The notes: generated from the letters alone by a model not told the origin. A stretch of DNA of 64,000 bases from Sphingopyxis witflariensis (GCF_002205635.1 NZ_NISJ01000002.1:310001-374000), one strand, 5' to 3'; numbered from the stretch's first letter, positions 45,522 through 55,525 are shown. Translations and numbers: made by a program.

Positions 45522-46403
45522 TCAACCACCCATCGGCCCCGCCAGCTTTCCGGGGTCAAGCCGCGCGTCGCGCCACTTCATGCCCCAGTGCATATGCGGG
45601 CCGGTCGCGCGGCCGGTCCGACCGACCGTCCCCAGCCGTTGCCCCTGCCTTACCCGGTCGCCGACTTTGACGTCGAGCCGCTGGCAATGAAGAAAGGCGC
45701 TGTTCAGCCCCATACCATGATCGACGATGAGCAAATTGCCCTCCAACGTGAAGGGCGCGGCGGCGGCGAGGACCACCACGCCATCGGCGGGCGCGACAAA
45801 GGGGGTTCCCGCCGGCACCGCGATATCGGCGCCCCCATGATATCCGCCCGGCTTGCCCTGATAAACGCGCTGCGAGCCGAAAAAGCCCGACCGCCGCCCG
45901 GTGACTGGCCAGATGAACTTCTGCCGCCATCCGTCCGATGCATGTTCAACGGCGCGCGCCGCGGCAATCTGCGCCAGCTCGGTGGGACGGCGGCGCTCGA
46001 AATCCGCGTCGTTCTTCGCGCTGCCGCGATAGGGTGTGTTAACATGCTCGATCCGCCAGCTTCCGGCTGCAACCGAAAGCAGGCGCTCGACCGCGCGTCC
46101 GTTGCCTAACCTCGCGACAAGCCGTGCGTTCGCCGCGGCATCGCGATCGAAAGCGATCAGGAAATGGCCCTCAGCGGTGAACGGGATCGCCTTGCCATCG
46201 AGCGTCAGCGTGCGCGTGCCGCCGGGAACCTGCCCGACCAGCGCGATGCCTTGCTCGGGCGTCCCGCGGAGGATGAAGTCGCCGCGAATCGGTGCGGCGG
46301 CGGGAGCGGAATCAGCAATGGCGGGCGACGCAAATGTCGCGGCGCTGGCCAGCAGCAGCAACGACACAGCCGCATGGCGCGGCCAATCCCGTGCGAAAAT
46401 CAT
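45522..46403 (-). CDS. Secreted M23-family peptidoglycan endopeptidase
   Basis: A 293-residue LytM-type protein. The signal peptide (HAAVSLLLLASAATFASPAIA) is followed by a beta-rich region and the catalytic domain from about residue 170. Zinc ligands are seen in GYHGGADIAVPAG (H-x(3)-D) and in the final GPHMHWGMKW (HxH). It cleaves peptidoglycan cross-bridges, or activates amidases if not catalytic itself; the ligands are present so activity is likely. Its ATG overlaps the stop of the DUF2093 gene (ATGA), so they are coupled. Confidence 0.9.
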   Translation of the reverse strand: MIFARDWPRHAAVSLLLLASAATFASPAIADSAPAAAPIRGDFILRGTPEQGIALVGQVPGGTRTLTLDGKAIPFTAEGHFLIAFDRDAAANARLVARLGNGRAVERLLSVAAGSWRIEHVNTPYRGSAKNDADFERRRPTELAQIAAARAVEHASDGWRQKFIWPVTGRRSGFFGSQRVYQGKPGGYHGGADIAVPAGTPFVAPADGVVVLAAAAPFTLEGNLLIVDHGMGLNSAFLHCQRLDVKVGDRVRQGQRLGTVGRTGRATGPHMHWGMKWRDARLDPGKLAGPMGG

Positions 46404-46612
46404 GCCCGGCGCGCGGTGTCCAACGCGGCCTGCACCGATATCGCGGCAGTCGCATAGGGCTCCTGCCGCGCAACCGACCAGTAACGCAGCTCGTCGAGCC
46501 CGATCGGAGCGCCGGTCACCGCGCACAGCACATGATCGCCGGACTCTAATACGCGAAATCCGTTCGGGCCATATTGAAGACGGGCGAGGCGGTTGCGGCT
46601 GGCGATCAACAT
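46400..46612 (-). CDS. DUF2093 domain-containing protein
   Basis: A 70-residue protein with the family pattern RLQYGPNGFRVLESGDHVLCAVTG and LDELRYWSVARQEPY. DUF2093 is an alphaproteobacterial family of unknown function that often lies next to xseA, as here. No membrane segment or signal. It follows xseA by 75 bases and overlaps the M23 gene by four bases, so the three form one transcript. Confidence 0.88.
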   Translation of the reverse strand: MLIASRNRLARLQYGPNGFRVLESGDHVLCAVTGAPIGLDELRYWSVARQEPYATAAISVQAALDTARRA

Positions 46613-46687
46613 GGTCGTATATCCATAAAATGGCGGGTCATCGCGCTTCCATAGCAGTTTCGCCGCGCGCGGACACCCCCGCCAACC

Positions 46688-48112
46688 TCAGAAGAGCTCG
46701 CCCTGCCCCCGTTTGGGCGCCCCGGGCAGCGGTTTGCGAACAGCTTTGGGCCTCAATGAGGGCCCATCGCCGTCTACCACTTCGGCCGCCACCTCGCCAT
46801 CGGCGAACTGCAGCTGCAACGCCCCGGCAGCGCGCGCCTTGCCCGCCGTGGTGACGATAGCGCCATCGGCGTCGCGGACCATCGCATAGCCGCGCGACAA
46901 CAGCGCGCGCGGGTCGAGAGAGGTGAGCAGCCGCGCCAGCCCCTCGATCCGCGCCCGATCGCGATCCCAGCGCCGCGCGAGCAACGACGGCCGCAGCGCC
47001 CCCGAGCGATTCGCGAGCCGTTCGGCGATCACCGTCAGCCGGTGGCGCTGGCTGCGGTCGAGCCGGTCGCCATTGTCATCAAGCCGCTGGCGCTGCGGCG
47101 CATAAAGCGCCTCACGCCTGGGCAGGTGACGCGCGAGCGCAGTCAGTCGTTCGCTGCCCAGCGACTGGTGCCGATTCGCGGCGCCGATCATCCGGCCGCC
47201 CCATGTCGCAAGCTGCGCCTGCAATTCGGCGCGCACCGGCACCGCCATTTCGGCGGCGGCGGTCGGCGTCGGCGCGCGGACATCGGCAGCATAATCGGCG
47301 AGCGTCACGTCGGTCTCGTGCCCCACCGCGCTGATCGTCGGGATGCGGCAATCGGCGATCGCGCGCACAACGATTTCCTCGTTAAACGCCCACAGATCCT
47401 CGATCGACCCGCCGCCGCGCGCGACGATCACCAGATCGGGGCGCGGAACCGGCCCGCCGGGCCTGATGGCGTCAAAACCGCGAATCGCATTGGCCACCTG
47501 CACCGCCGCACCGTCGCCCTGCACCAGCACCGGCCACACGATCACCCGCGTCGGACAGCGGTCGGCAAGTCGGTGGAGGATATCGCGGATCACCGCGCCG
47601 GTCGGCGACGTCACGACGCCGATCGTCGTGGGCAGATAGGGCAGGCGTTCATATTTGCGCTCGCGGTCGAACAACCCTTCGGCGCCGAGCCGCGCCTTGA
47701 GCTTCTCGAACAACAGCATCAGCGCGCCCTCGCCCGCGACCTCGAGGCTATCGACGACGAGCTGATATTTGGAGCGGCCGGGGTAAGTGGTGAGTTTGCC
47801 GGTCGCGATCACTTCGATCCCGTCCTCGGGGCGGAACGCGAGCCGCGCCGCCTGCCCCTTCCACATCACCATGTCGATCAGCGCATTATCATCCTTCAGC
47901 GCCGCATAAAAATGCCCCGACGCCGCGCGCTTCGTCCCCGACAATTCGCCGCGCACCCGCACGCGGGCAAAACCATCCTCGACCGTGCGCTTGATCGCCG
48001 CCGACAATTGGCTGACCGACAGAGCGGGTGCATTGTCGCCGGGCGCGCCCTCGGCTAACAGCCGCGCGGGCGCGTCGCTATCGGACGCCGGATCGGGAAA
48101 AGGGACTGACAT
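46688..48112 (-). CDS. xseA: Exodeoxyribonuclease VII large subunit
   Basis: A 474-residue nuclease subunit that with XseB degrades single-stranded DNA. The N-terminal OB-fold has [23 protein letters not shown], and the catalytic region has [30 protein letters not shown] and [14 protein letters not shown] long helical C-part follows. The xseB gene is not in the window. The start [11 protein letters not shown] at 48112 is supported by AGGA upstream and by the conserved length. The start codon overlaps the purD start on the other strand. Confidence 0.95.
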   Translation of the reverse strand: MSVPFPDPASDSDAPARLLAEGAPGDNAPALSVSQLSAAIKRTVEDGFARVRVRGELSGTKRAASGHFYAALKDDNALIDMVMWKGQAARLAFRPEDGIEVIATGKLTTYPGRSKYQLVVDSLEVAGEGALMLLFEKLKARLGAEGLFDRERKYERLPYLPTTIGVVTSPTGAVIRDILHRLADRCPTRVIVWPVLVQGDGAAVQVANAIRGFDAIRPGGPVPRPDLVIVARGGGSIEDLWAFNEEIVVRAIADCRIPTISAVGHETDVTLADYAADVRAPTPTAAAEMAVPVRAELQAQLATWGGRMIGAANRHQSLGSERLTALARHLPRREALYAPQRQRLDDNGDRLDRSQRHRLTVIAERLANRSGALRPSLLARRWDRDRARIEGLARLLTSLDPRALLSRGYAMVRDADGAIVTTAGKARAAGALQLQFADGEVAAEVVDGDGPSLRPKAVRKPLPGAPKRGQGELF

Positions 48113-49388
48113 GAATATCCTGCTGGTGGGCTCGGGGGGCCGCGAACATGCGCTTAGCTGGCAACTGGCACAATCGGAAAGCTGCGCCAAGCTCTATGCC
48201 GCACCGGGCAGTCCGGGGATCGAAGCCTATGCCGAATGCGTCGCGATCGGCACCGATGACCTCGATGGCCTGATCGCTTTTTGCACCGCGCACGCGATCG
48301 ATTTTGTCGTCGTCGGCCCCGAAGCACCGCTCGTCGCGGGGCTCGCCGACCGGCTCCGCGCGCGGGGTATCGCGGTCTTTGGACCCGGTGCTGCCGCGGC
48401 GCAGCTCGAAGGGTCGAAGGGCTTTACCAAGGATTTGTGCGCGCGCGCTGGCATCCCGACCGCAGCCTATGTCCGCTGTACCAGCGCCGACGAAGCGCAT
48501 GCCGTGCTCGAAGGCTTTACGATCCCCGTCGTGATCAAGGCGGACGGCCTCGCCGCCGGCAAGGGCGTGATCATCGCCGAGACCGCCGATGAGGCCGCAG
48601 CCGCTATCGACGACATGTTCGATGGCGCTTTTGGCGGCGCGGGCGCGGAAGTGGTGATCGAGGAATTTATGACCGGCGAGGAAGCCAGTTTCTTTGCGCT
48701 CTCCGACGGCACCAATGTCATGGCGTTCGGCAGCGCCCAGGACCACAAGCGCGTCGGCGACGGCGACACCGGGCCGAACACCGGCGGCATGGGCGCGTAC
48801 AGCCCGGCGCCGGTGCTCACCGCCGAACTCGAAGCGGCGGTTATGGACCGCATCATCCGCCCGACCGTGGCAACGCTCGCCGCCGAGGGCACGCCCTATG
48901 TCGGCGTCCTCTTTGCCGGGCTGATGCTCACCGACGCGGGACCGAAGCTGATCGAATATAATGCCCGCTTCGGCGACCCCGAATGTCAGGTGCTGATGAT
49001 GCGCTTCAACGGCGACCTCGCCGCGCTGCTCCACGCCGCATCGACCGGCGCGCTCGCCGATGCGACGCCGCCCGCTTTCGCCAGCGATTATGCGCTGACC
49101 GTCGTGATGGCGGCGAACGGCTATCCCGCCACCCCCGAAAAGGGCGGCGCGATCCAAGGCATCGCCGATGCCGAAACCGGCGGCGTGCGCGTCTTCCACG
49201 CCGGAACCGCGCGCGATGGTGATCAGATTGTCGCGGCGGGCGGGCGCGTGCTCAACGTCACCGCGACCGGCCGCACCGTCACCGAAGCGCAGGCGCGCGC
49301 CTATGCCGCGGTCGACAAGCTCGACTTCGCCGGCGGCTTCTGCCGCCGCGACATCGGCTGGCGCGAAGTCGCGCGCGAAGCGGAATAG
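48111..49388 (+). CDS. purD: Phosphoribosylamine-glycine ligase
   Basis: A 425-residue purine biosynthesis enzyme that joins phosphoribosylamine and glycine using ATP. Its ATP-grasp fold shows [16 protein letters not shown] at the N-terminus, [33 protein letters not shown], the PurD signature, and ARFGDPECQ. Full length. AAAAGGGA eight bases before the ATG is a good ribosome site. It lies inside the xseA coding region on the opposite strand, because the two start codons overlap. Confidence 0.97.
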   Translation: MNILLVGSGGREHALSWQLAQSESCAKLYAAPGSPGIEAYAECVAIGTDDLDGLIAFCTAHAIDFVVVGPEAPLVAGLADRLRARGIAVFGPGAAAAQLEGSKGFTKDLCARAGIPTAAYVRCTSADEAHAVLEGFTIPVVIKADGLAAGKGVIIAETADEAAAAIDDMFDGAFGGAGAEVVIEEFMTGEEASFFALSDGTNVMAFGSAQDHKRVGDGDTGPNTGGMGAYSPAPVLTAELEAAVMDRIIRPTVATLAAEGTPYVGVLFAGLMLTDAGPKLIEYNARFGDPECQVLMMRFNGDLAALLHAASTGALADATPPAFASDYALTVVMAANGYPATPEKGGAIQGIADAETGGVRVFHAGTARDGDQIVAAGGRVLNVTATGRTVTEAQARAYAAVDKLDFAGGFCRRDIGWREVAREAE

Positions 49389-49451
49389 GTGGCGCTGGAC
49401 GCGGCGCGATCAGCCGCATAGGCTGAACAAAAATCAGGAGCGGAGAATATC

Positions 49452-50234
49452 ATGGTGTGGCTTCAGGAAAATTGGATCATCGCGGTCGTCGGGCTGGTTG
49501 TAGCCGTCCTGCTCCTCACATGGCTGCTGCGCCGCAAAAAGCCTGAAGAGATCGCACCGCCCGCGGCGGCACCCGCGAAGCCCGCAAAGCCGCTCGAACC
49601 GGTAAAGCCCGAAATCATCGCCGCCGAACCCGCGCGCTTCAAGCCGATCGAGCCCAAACCGCAACCCGTTGCACCGGCCGCGCCGCCTCCGGTCCCGCAA
49701 CCGGCCGCCAAGGCACCGCCTGCGCCCGAACCGGCACCTGCTCCCAAACCCGCACCCATCGTCGAGCCGGTTGCCGAAACCGCGCCGCCGAAACCCAAGC
49801 CCGCCGCGAAGCCGAAAGCGGCCGCAAAGCCTGCGGCGGAGAAGAGCACAGCAAAACCGACGACAAAAGTTGCAAAGAAAACCCCCGCCAAGCCGGCTCC
49901 GGCCGAAGCGGCGATCCCGACTCCCGAGGAACCAGCCGCTCCGTCCGCCGCACCCGAGCCTGTCTCCGCACCAGCAACGGCCACCGCAGACAATCTGCGG
50001 CTACTCAAGGGCGTCGGACCAAAGATGGTCACGCTGCTGGGCGGCCTTGGCGTCACCAGCTTCCAGCAGATCGCCGACTGGACCGACGCCGATATCGCCG
50101 CCATCGACCCGCAACTCGGCGCGTTCCAGGGCCGCATCGCACGCGACAATCTGGTCGACCAGGCCAGCTATCTCGCGCGCGGCGACAAGGCCGGGTTCGA
50201 AGCGAAATATGGGGCACTCGGCGGCGAACTCTGA
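49452..50234 (+). CDS. Membrane-anchored Pro/Ala-rich protein with helix-hairpin-helix domain
   Basis: A 260-residue protein in three parts. An N-terminal membrane helix (WIIAVVGLVVAVLLLTWLL) is followed by a basic stop-transfer RRKK. A linker of about 150 residues is made almost only of Pro, Ala, Lys and Glu. A C-terminal domain of about 75 residues opens LRLLKGVGPKMVTLLGGLGV, a helix-hairpin-helix of the type seen fused to NADH-dehydrogenase subunits or in predicted 5' nuclease-like proteins. It might tether a DNA-contacting domain to the membrane. Function unknown. It follows purD by 63 bases. Confidence 0.75.
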   Translation: MVWLQENWIIAVVGLVVAVLLLTWLLRRKKPEEIAPPAAAPAKPAKPLEPVKPEIIAAEPARFKPIEPKPQPVAPAAPPPVPQPAAKAPPAPEPAPAPKPAPIVEPVAETAPPKPKPAAKPKAAAKPAAEKSTAKPTTKVAKKTPAKPAPAEAAIPTPEEPAAPSAAPEPVSAPATATADNLRLLKGVGPKMVTLLGGLGVTSFQQIADWTDADIAAIDPQLGAFQGRIARDNLVDQASYLARGDKAGFEAKYGALGGEL

Positions 50235-50314
50235 CCCCGTTTTCCGTCAGCCTGCACTCGCGCGGATAGACATCGCCCGCAACATGCGCTCGCAAACGAC
50301 GGGGCCCTCCCATC

Positions 50315-50341
50315 GTCATGCCGGACTTGATCCGGCATCCA
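50315..50341. repeat. Short palindromic intergenic repeat (alphaproteobacterial REP-like)
   Basis: The core ATGCCGGACTTGATCCGGCAT (50318-50338) is an imperfect palindrome. With flanking CGTC and CCATGG it matches the widely dispersed repeat usually seen between genes in this group. A relative occurs at 59556-59576. Confidence 0.65.
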
Positions 50342-50420
50342 TGGCTGCGCCTGTCGCTTGTCCCGGATCGGGTCAGGAGTGACGGAGAGGGGATGGCAGC
50401 TCACGACCGATTGCGGACAT

Positions 50421-50756
50421 TCAGGGCCGCTGGGTCTCCGCTGCTCGCTCGATGATTTTACGGGTCAAGTACTCGTAAATGCCTTGTCGCCTGCTGTCGT
50501 TTTCAACGATCTCGGCGGCCGTAACGATGAAGTCTGTTTTCAGCGCAGCATTGGCATCCGCCAGACCCGCGAGAATCGCCGGAGCGACTTCTTGCGCAGT
50601 TAAGCCGTTGTGATGACGGCACTCGCCAATCGGCGGCAGAACCGTAACTACGAACTCTTGCGACTTGCCGCGCCCAACCGTTAAGCGAAGCATATTGTGC
50701 GTCGGACCGGTAACATGCTGCACCGTGAAGGTGCCGTCTCGTTCAGAAATGTGCAT
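50421..50756 (-). CDS. Small hypothetical protein, 111 residues
   Basis: A soluble protein beginning MHISERDGTFTVQHV, with GGGGAG four bases upstream; a longer start at 50816 lacks a ribosome site. The second half is helical (PAILAGLADANAALKTD, IYEYLTRKIIERAAE). No signal, no membrane segment, no family I recognise. It is isolated, with 270 gene-free bases upstream. Coding status is supported by ribosome site and protein-like composition only. Confidence 0.5.
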   Translation of the reverse strand: MHISERDGTFTVQHVTGPTHNMLRLTVGRGKSQEFVVTVLPPIGECRHHNGLTAQEVAPAILAGLADANAALKTDFIVTAAEIVENDSRRQGIYEYLTRKIIERAAETQRP

Positions 50757-51027
50757 TCGCTCCCCCTCGAAGCTATCTAGCGTGTGAACGGCCGCTTCCC
50801 ACCCCAAAGCGGACATATGCCGGACCCGATATATTGCTTTCCTACATTATTCGGCTGTGCCAGCCTCGCTGCGGCTCTTTGACCTCGTCCATCATCCGTT
50901 TCCGAAACCCGGGGGCCTCTACTCAGGCTAAAGTCGCAAAAGTGCCATTCAATCCGCTGATCTTTGGCACCTTAGCCGCGCCCCGCGTGCACAACTTTTG
51001 CGACGTTCAGGCTATCGGACGGACCAC

Positions 51028-52350
51028 TTAGCTTTCGCCGTCATCCTTCGGCCGGCTCATCTCGGTGACGAGCAGCTTGTCGATCTTGCGGCCGTCCATA
51101 TCGATAATCTCGAACCGCCAGCCGCGATCGCGAAACACCTCGCCTTCCTTGGGCAGATGCTTCAAAATCGCCAGCACATGGCCCGCCGCGGTCGCATAAT
51201 CGCGGTCATCGGCCAGTTCGATCCCCAGCCGTTCGGCCATCTGGTCGGCGGGCATCGATCCGGCAATCAGCAGGCTGCCGTCCTCGCGCTCGACGACGAA
51301 AGGCTCGCTGCCGATATCCTGATCCGACGCAAACTCACCCGCGATCGCCGCGAGCAGATCGGCCGGGGTCACCAGCCCTTCGAAATGGCCATATTCGTCG
51401 TGGACGAACAGCATCGGCACCTCAGCGACGCGCAACGCCTCGAGCGCGTCCATCGCATCGATCTGGTCGTGAATGACCTTCGCCGACCGGGTCAGCTTTT
51501 CGAGATCAAGCGCTTCGCCGCGGAACAGCGCCCCTGCGATATCGCGGGCCTGCACGACGCCGACGATATCATCGACCGAACCGCGCGCCACCGGGATGCG
51601 CGTGTGCGGGGTTTCGAGCAGTTTCGCGCGCACCGCGTCGGCGTCCGAGGAAATGTCGATCCAGTCGACATCCTTACGTGGGGTCATCACCTCGCGCACC
51701 GGGCGATCGGCAAGGCGCACGACGCCCGAAATGATCGCGCGCTCGCTTTCCTCGATCACGCCCGATTTCGACGCTTCGGCGACGATCAGGTGGAGTTCCT
51801 CGGCGGTCACCCGGTCTTCCGATTCGCGGTTGAGCCCAAGGATGCGGAACACCAGCGCCGAGCTTCGATCGAGCAGCCATACAAGCGGCGCGCCGATTTT
51901 CGAAAGCCACAGCATCGGCATCGCCATGAAGATGGCGATCGGTTCGGGCGCGCGCAGCGCGAATTGCTTGGGCACCAGTTCGCCGGCGATCAGCGAAAAA
52001 TAGGTGGTCACGGCGATGACAACGGCAAAGCCCGTCGCGCGCGCGGTTTCGTCGTCAAAGCCGAACAGCCCCTGTAACCGCTCGCCGACCGGGCCGCCAA
52101 GACTCGCACCCGAATAGGCGCCCGCAAGGATGCCGATCAGCGTGATCCCGACCTGTACGGTCGACAGGAAGCGACCGGGATCGGCGGTCAGTTGGCGTGC
52201 GATAGCCGCACCACGGCTGCCGCGTTTTTCCGCGGCCTGCAGCCGCGGCCCGCGCGCCGAAACGATCGCGAGCTCGGACATGGCAAAGACGCCGTTCAAA
52301 AGGATCAGGACCGCGATGATCGCGACATCGGACCAGGGAAAGGGGGTCAT
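51028..52350 (-). CDS. CNNM/CBS-domain hemolysin-family membrane protein (CorC/HlyC type)
   Basis: A 440-residue protein. The N-terminal CNNM domain (about residues 1-200) has four hydrophobic segments and the pattern LILLNGVFAMSELAIVSAR and ITLIGILAGAYSG. Paired CBS domains follow (REVMTPRKDVDWIDI and IVGVVQARDI, then VPMLFVHDEYGHFEGLVT). A C-terminal CorC/HlyC domain ends the protein (IAGSMPADQMAERLG). Relatives export magnesium or cobalt across the inner membrane. Alone on the minus strand and divergent from the OmpA lipoprotein. Confidence 0.9.
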   Translation of the reverse strand: MTPFPWSDVAIIAVLILLNGVFAMSELAIVSARGPRLQAAEKRGSRGAAIARQLTADPGRFLSTVQVGITLIGILAGAYSGASLGGPVGERLQGLFGFDDETARATGFAVVIAVTTYFSLIAGELVPKQFALRAPEPIAIFMAMPMLWLSKIGAPLVWLLDRSSALVFRILGLNRESEDRVTAEELHLIVAEASKSGVIEESERAIISGVVRLADRPVREVMTPRKDVDWIDISSDADAVRAKLLETPHTRIPVARGSVDDIVGVVQARDIAGALFRGEALDLEKLTRSAKVIHDQIDAMDALEALRVAEVPMLFVHDEYGHFEGLVTPADLLAAIAGEFASDQDIGSEPFVVEREDGSLLIAGSMPADQMAERLGIELADDRDYATAAGHVLAILKHLPKEGEVFRDRGWRFEIIDMDGRKIDKLLVTEMSRPKDDGES

Positions 52351-52567
52351 GATTTATGTTGCGGGCGCTCGGGCGCCCGGCCCCTGTCATCGTCGGTCAT
52401 ATCCTGCCTATAGGCGAAAGACACGGCGATACACAATGGCACCGTCGAAGGTCGGCTCAGCCAATGTTAAGCAAGATTTTGGAACCAGATACGCAGCCAT
52501 ATGTTATCGGCATGAACGCGGCCTTCGCATGACCGGCGAAGTCCCCGCAAATAAAGGGAGCGACACG

Positions 52568-53257
52568 ATGAATAGCAGAATGATCAAGCTCACCACACTC
52601 GCCAGCATCGGCGCGCTCATGCTCACGGGCTGCGTGACCGATCCGGAAACGGGTCAGAAACGCATTTCGAAGGCCGCGATCGGCGGCATCGGCGGCGCGC
52701 TCGGCGGCTATCTGCTCGGCGACCTGATCGGCGGCCGCAATAGCCGCACCGAAGAAATTCTCGGCGCGGGTATCGGCGCGGTCGCGGGCGCCGGCATCGG
52801 CAATTATATGGACCAGCAGGAAAAGAAGCTGCGTGAACGCACCGCCGGCACCGGCATCGACGTCGAACGTCAGGGCGACCAGCTGGTGCTCAACATGCCC
52901 GGCGACGTGACCTTCGACCTCAACAGCGCCATGGTGAAGCCCCAGTTCCGCAGCGCGCTCGACAATGTCGCAACGACGCTCGCCGAATTCCCGAGCACCT
53001 ATATCGACGTTTACGGTCACACCGATTCGAAGGGCAGCGACACCTATAATCAGGGCCTGTCCGAACGCCGCGCCGCGTCGGTCGCCGACTATCTGGGCGG
53101 GCGCGGTATCCAGCGCGCGCGCATGGCGACGCTGGGCTATGGCGAATCGCAGCTGAAATGCACGCCCGAGGTGACCGAGGCCGATTATCAGTGCAACCGC
53201 CGCGTCGAAATCCGCATCGCGCCGATCACCCAAGCCGACGTCAACGCCGCCAAGTAA
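52568..53257 (+). CDS. OmpA-family outer membrane lipoprotein
   Basis: A 229-residue lipoprotein. The signal ends in the lipobox LTGC (Cys near residue 22). Two glycine-zipper stretches follow (AAIGGIGGALGGYLLGDLIG, and GAGIGAVAGAGIGNYMDQ). A C-terminal OmpA peptidoglycan-binding domain has VTFDLNSAMVKP, GHTDSKGSDTYNQGLSERRA and NRRVEIRI. It resembles YiaD-type proteins that join outer membrane and wall. GGGAG precedes the ATG at 52568; the longer upstream frame antisense to the hemolysin gene is not used. A terminator follows. Confidence 0.92.
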   Translation: MNSRMIKLTTLASIGALMLTGCVTDPETGQKRISKAAIGGIGGALGGYLLGDLIGGRNSRTEEILGAGIGAVAGAGIGNYMDQQEKKLRERTAGTGIDVERQGDQLVLNMPGDVTFDLNSAMVKPQFRSALDNVATTLAEFPSTYIDVYGHTDSKGSDTYNQGLSERRAASVADYLGGRGIQRARMATLGYGESQLKCTPEVTEADYQCNRRVEIRIAPITQADVNAAK

Positions 53258-53277
53258 TTCCATTCCCGTGGATGAGG

Positions 53278-53308
53278 AAGGGCGCTGCCAGCAGGCGGCG
53301 CCCTTTTT
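53278..53308 (+). terminator. Terminator of the OmpA lipoprotein gene
   Basis: AAGGGCGC...GCGCCCTT (53278-53285 with 53298-53305) followed by a T run to 53308. It lies 20 bases after the stop and just before the convergent marC stop at 53314. Confidence 0.85.
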
Positions 53309-53313
53309 CGTTG

Positions 53314-53943
53314 TTAACCCAGCGAGGGGAAGCTGGCTTTCAGACCGTCGATCACGAACTGCGCCGCGAGCGCCGCGAGCAGCACCCCGAGGAGGCGGGT
53401 GATCACCGCCTCGCCCTTGTTGCCGATCAGCCGCATCAACGGCCCTGCGCTCAGCAACGCGGCGAGCGTCAGCAGCAGCACGAGCAGCAATGCGCCGAAA
53501 ATCACCATCGCGCGGTCGAGCCCGTTGTTCTGCGCCACCAGCAGCATCACCGAAGCGATCGAACCCGGCCCCGCGAGCATCGGCATCGCCATCGGGAACA
53601 CCGAGACATCCTCGACTTCGGGGGTCGCGATTAATTTCTCGGCGCGTTGCTCGCGCCGTTCGGTACGCTTTTCGAACACCATGTCGATCGCGATCATGAA
53701 CAGCATGATGCCGCCCGCGATGCGGAAACTGTCGAGATCGATGTGCAGGAAGCTGAGCAATGCTTCGCCGAACATCGCGAAAAAGACAAGGATGCAGCCG
53801 GCGATCAGCGTCGCACGGATCGCCATCGCCCGGCGCTGCGCGGCGCTCGCGCCCGTCGTCAGGCTGGCATAGATGGGCGCGCATCCCGGCGGGTCGATGA
53901 CCACGAACAGGGTGACGAAGGCCGAAATGAACAGGTCCATCAT
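53314..53943 (-). CDS. MarC family integral membrane protein
   Basis: A 209-residue membrane protein with six hydrophobic helices. The opening DLFISAFVTLFVVIDPPG with its PPG and DP motif, GIMLFMIAIDMVFE, and AMPMLAGPGSIAS are characteristic of MarC/UPF0056. The family is not a proven transporter despite its name. The start overlaps the stop of the preceding lipoprotein gene (ATGA at 53943-53940), so it is the last member of the packed minus-strand run. Confidence 0.9.
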   Translation of the reverse strand: MMDLFISAFVTLFVVIDPPGCAPIYASLTTGASAAQRRAMAIRATLIAGCILVFFAMFGEALLSFLHIDLDSFRIAGGIMLFMIAIDMVFEKRTERREQRAEKLIATPEVEDVSVFPMAMPMLAGPGSIASVMLLVAQNNGLDRAMVIFGALLLVLLLTLAALLSAGPLMRLIGNKGEAVITRLLGVLLAALAAQFVIDGLKASFPSLG

Positions 53944-54614
53944 GGCTGATTGGGCGCCGCGACCTGATCGTCGATGACAGTCGCCATCTGGGCGCCGTCC
54001 CACAGGCGGATGGTCACGCGGCGCGACTTGTCGGCACGAACGGTCGAAGTCCAACTGAGCGTCTGGTCAGGCGACAGGCCGATCATCCGGTCCTCACCCT
54101 CGGTCCCGCCCTCGACTCCCACGCCCGGCGATCCGCAGGTGGCCTGTTTCGATGCGATGAAATCGGGCGCTTCACGCGGGGTAGTCAACGTGTCGCCATG
54201 ATCCAGCGTCCAGAGCAGATCGCCCTTCTTGGGATCGCGCAGCCAGACGGTGGTGAAATAGCCATTCTCCCCGGCCTTTTGCCATGCCCCCGTCGTCGCC
54301 CCGGCGTTGCCGTCGCAGCTGACGTAAACCGCGTGCGGTTGCCATTTCACCGCCTCGGCGGGGTCCTTCTGCGATTTCAGCCAGTCGCGCGCCTTGACGC
54401 GCTGCGGCACGAACATCACCGCTTCGGGCGCGGCGGTTTCGCGGAACGCAGTCCATTGCCCCTTATCCTGCGCCAGCCGGGCAAAGCCGATCTCGGCCGC
54501 GATGAAGGCGCTGGGGTTGGCCGAAAGCGGCCGGTTGCGGATGTCATCGGACGATGCGCAGGCTGCGAGCAGCGGCGCGGTGACGGCGAACATCAGCAAC
54601 AGGCGGCGCATCAT
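53940..54614 (-). CDS. Hypothetical lipoprotein, 224 residues
   Basis: An N-terminal signal (RRLLLMFAVTAPLLAACAS) with a lipobox LAAC indicates a lipid-anchored protein. The N-terminal part has an SnoaL/NTF2-like pattern (FIAAEIGFARLAQDKGQWTA, EAVMFVP). The second half is a beta-rich region with a Cys (CGSPG). It is of the type seen as DUF4440-like sphingomonad lipoproteins. The ATG at 54614 shares one base with the folD stop (TGATG), giving tight coupling. Function unknown. Confidence 0.78.
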   Translation of the reverse strand: MMRRLLLMFAVTAPLLAACASSDDIRNRPLSANPSAFIAAEIGFARLAQDKGQWTAFRETAAPEAVMFVPQRVKARDWLKSQKDPAEAVKWQPHAVYVSCDGNAGATTGAWQKAGENGYFTTVWLRDPKKGDLLWTLDHGDTLTTPREAPDFIASKQATCGSPGVGVEGGTEGEDRMIGLSPDQTLSWTSTVRADKSRRVTIRLWDGAQMATVIDDQVAAPNQP

Positions 54615-55525
54615 CAAAAACCTTTCGGATCAGCGAGCCCCGCGCGGCGATGCGCGGCGACGAGCGTGTTGCGCAACAGACAGGCAATGGTCATCGGACC
54701 GACGCCGCCGGGAACCGGGGTAACCGCGGCAGCGACCGCTGCGGCACTGGCATAGTCAACGTCGCCAACCAGTCGGCCTTTCGCCTCACCCGGTGCGGCC
54801 GCGAGGCGGTTGATGCCGACATCGATGACGATTGCGCCGGGCTTGATCCAGTCGCCCTTGATCATTTCGGCGCGGCCGACCGCGGCGACGACGATATCGG
54901 CGCGGCGGACCAAATCGGGCAGATCCTTGGTCCGGCTGTGCGCCATAGTGACGGTGCAATTGGCGCCGAGCAGCAATTGCGCCATCGGCTTGCCGACGAG
55001 GATCGAGCGGCCGATGACGACCGCATCCTTGCCCGACAGATCGCCGAGCCGATCCTGGAGCAGCAACAGGCAGCCATAGGGCGTGCACGGCACCATCCCC
55101 GGGATGCCCAGCGCGAGCCGCCCGGCGCTGACCGGGGTCAGCCCGTCGACATCCTTGTCAGGGTGGATCGTCGCGACGGCGGCCTGTTCGTCGAGATGGC
55201 CGGGCAGCGGAAGTTGCAGCAATATGCCGTCGACCGCTTCGTCCGCATTGAGCGTGACGAGCAGCGCTTCGACCTCTGCCTGTGACGCGCTGGCAGGCAA
55301 GCGATGCTCGAAACTCGCCATGCCGGCGGCAACCGTCGCCTTGCCCTTCGACCCGACATAGACCGCGCTCGCCGGATCATCACCGACGAGCACAACCGCG
55401 AGGCCGGGCGCCCGACCTATAGCCGCTTCGAAAGTCGGAACCGCATCGGCAATTCGTGCCCGCAGCCCGGCGGCAAAAGCCTTGCCGTCGATCACCTGCG
55501 CGGTGGTGGTAACCTCGCCCGTCAT
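54614..55525 (-). CDS. folD: Methylenetetrahydrofolate dehydrogenase/cyclohydrolase
   Basis: A 303-residue bifunctional enzyme of one-carbon metabolism. It oxidises methylene-THF with NADP and then hydrolyses methenyl-THF. Motifs: [14 protein letters not shown] (catalytic Lys), [41 protein letters not shown] (Rossmann loop), and [15 protein letters not shown]. The start at 55525 lies four bases after the yggT stop. Full length. It is part of the minus-strand run with yggT and argB. Confidence 0.96.
   Translation of the reverse strand: MTGEVTTTAQVIDGKAFAAGLRARIADAVPTFEAAIGRAPGLAVVLVGDDPASAVYVGSKGKATVAAGMASFEHRLPASASQAEVEALLVTLNADEAVDGILLQLPLPGHLDEQAAVATIHPDKDVDGLTPVSAGRLALGIPGMVPCTPYGCLLLLQDRLGDLSGKDAVVIGRSILVGKPMAQLLLGANCTVTMAHSRTKDLPDLVRRADIVVAAVGRAEMIKGDWIKPGAIVIDVGINRLAAAPGEAKGRLVGDVDYASAAAVAAAVTPVPGGVGPMTIACLLRNTLVAAHRRAGLADPKGF

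Noticed and set aside
53957..54230. SnoaL-type enzyme activity for the 224-residue lipoprotein
   Set aside because: The pattern is suggestive, but no catalytic residues can be identified, so it is left as a hypothetical lipoprotein.
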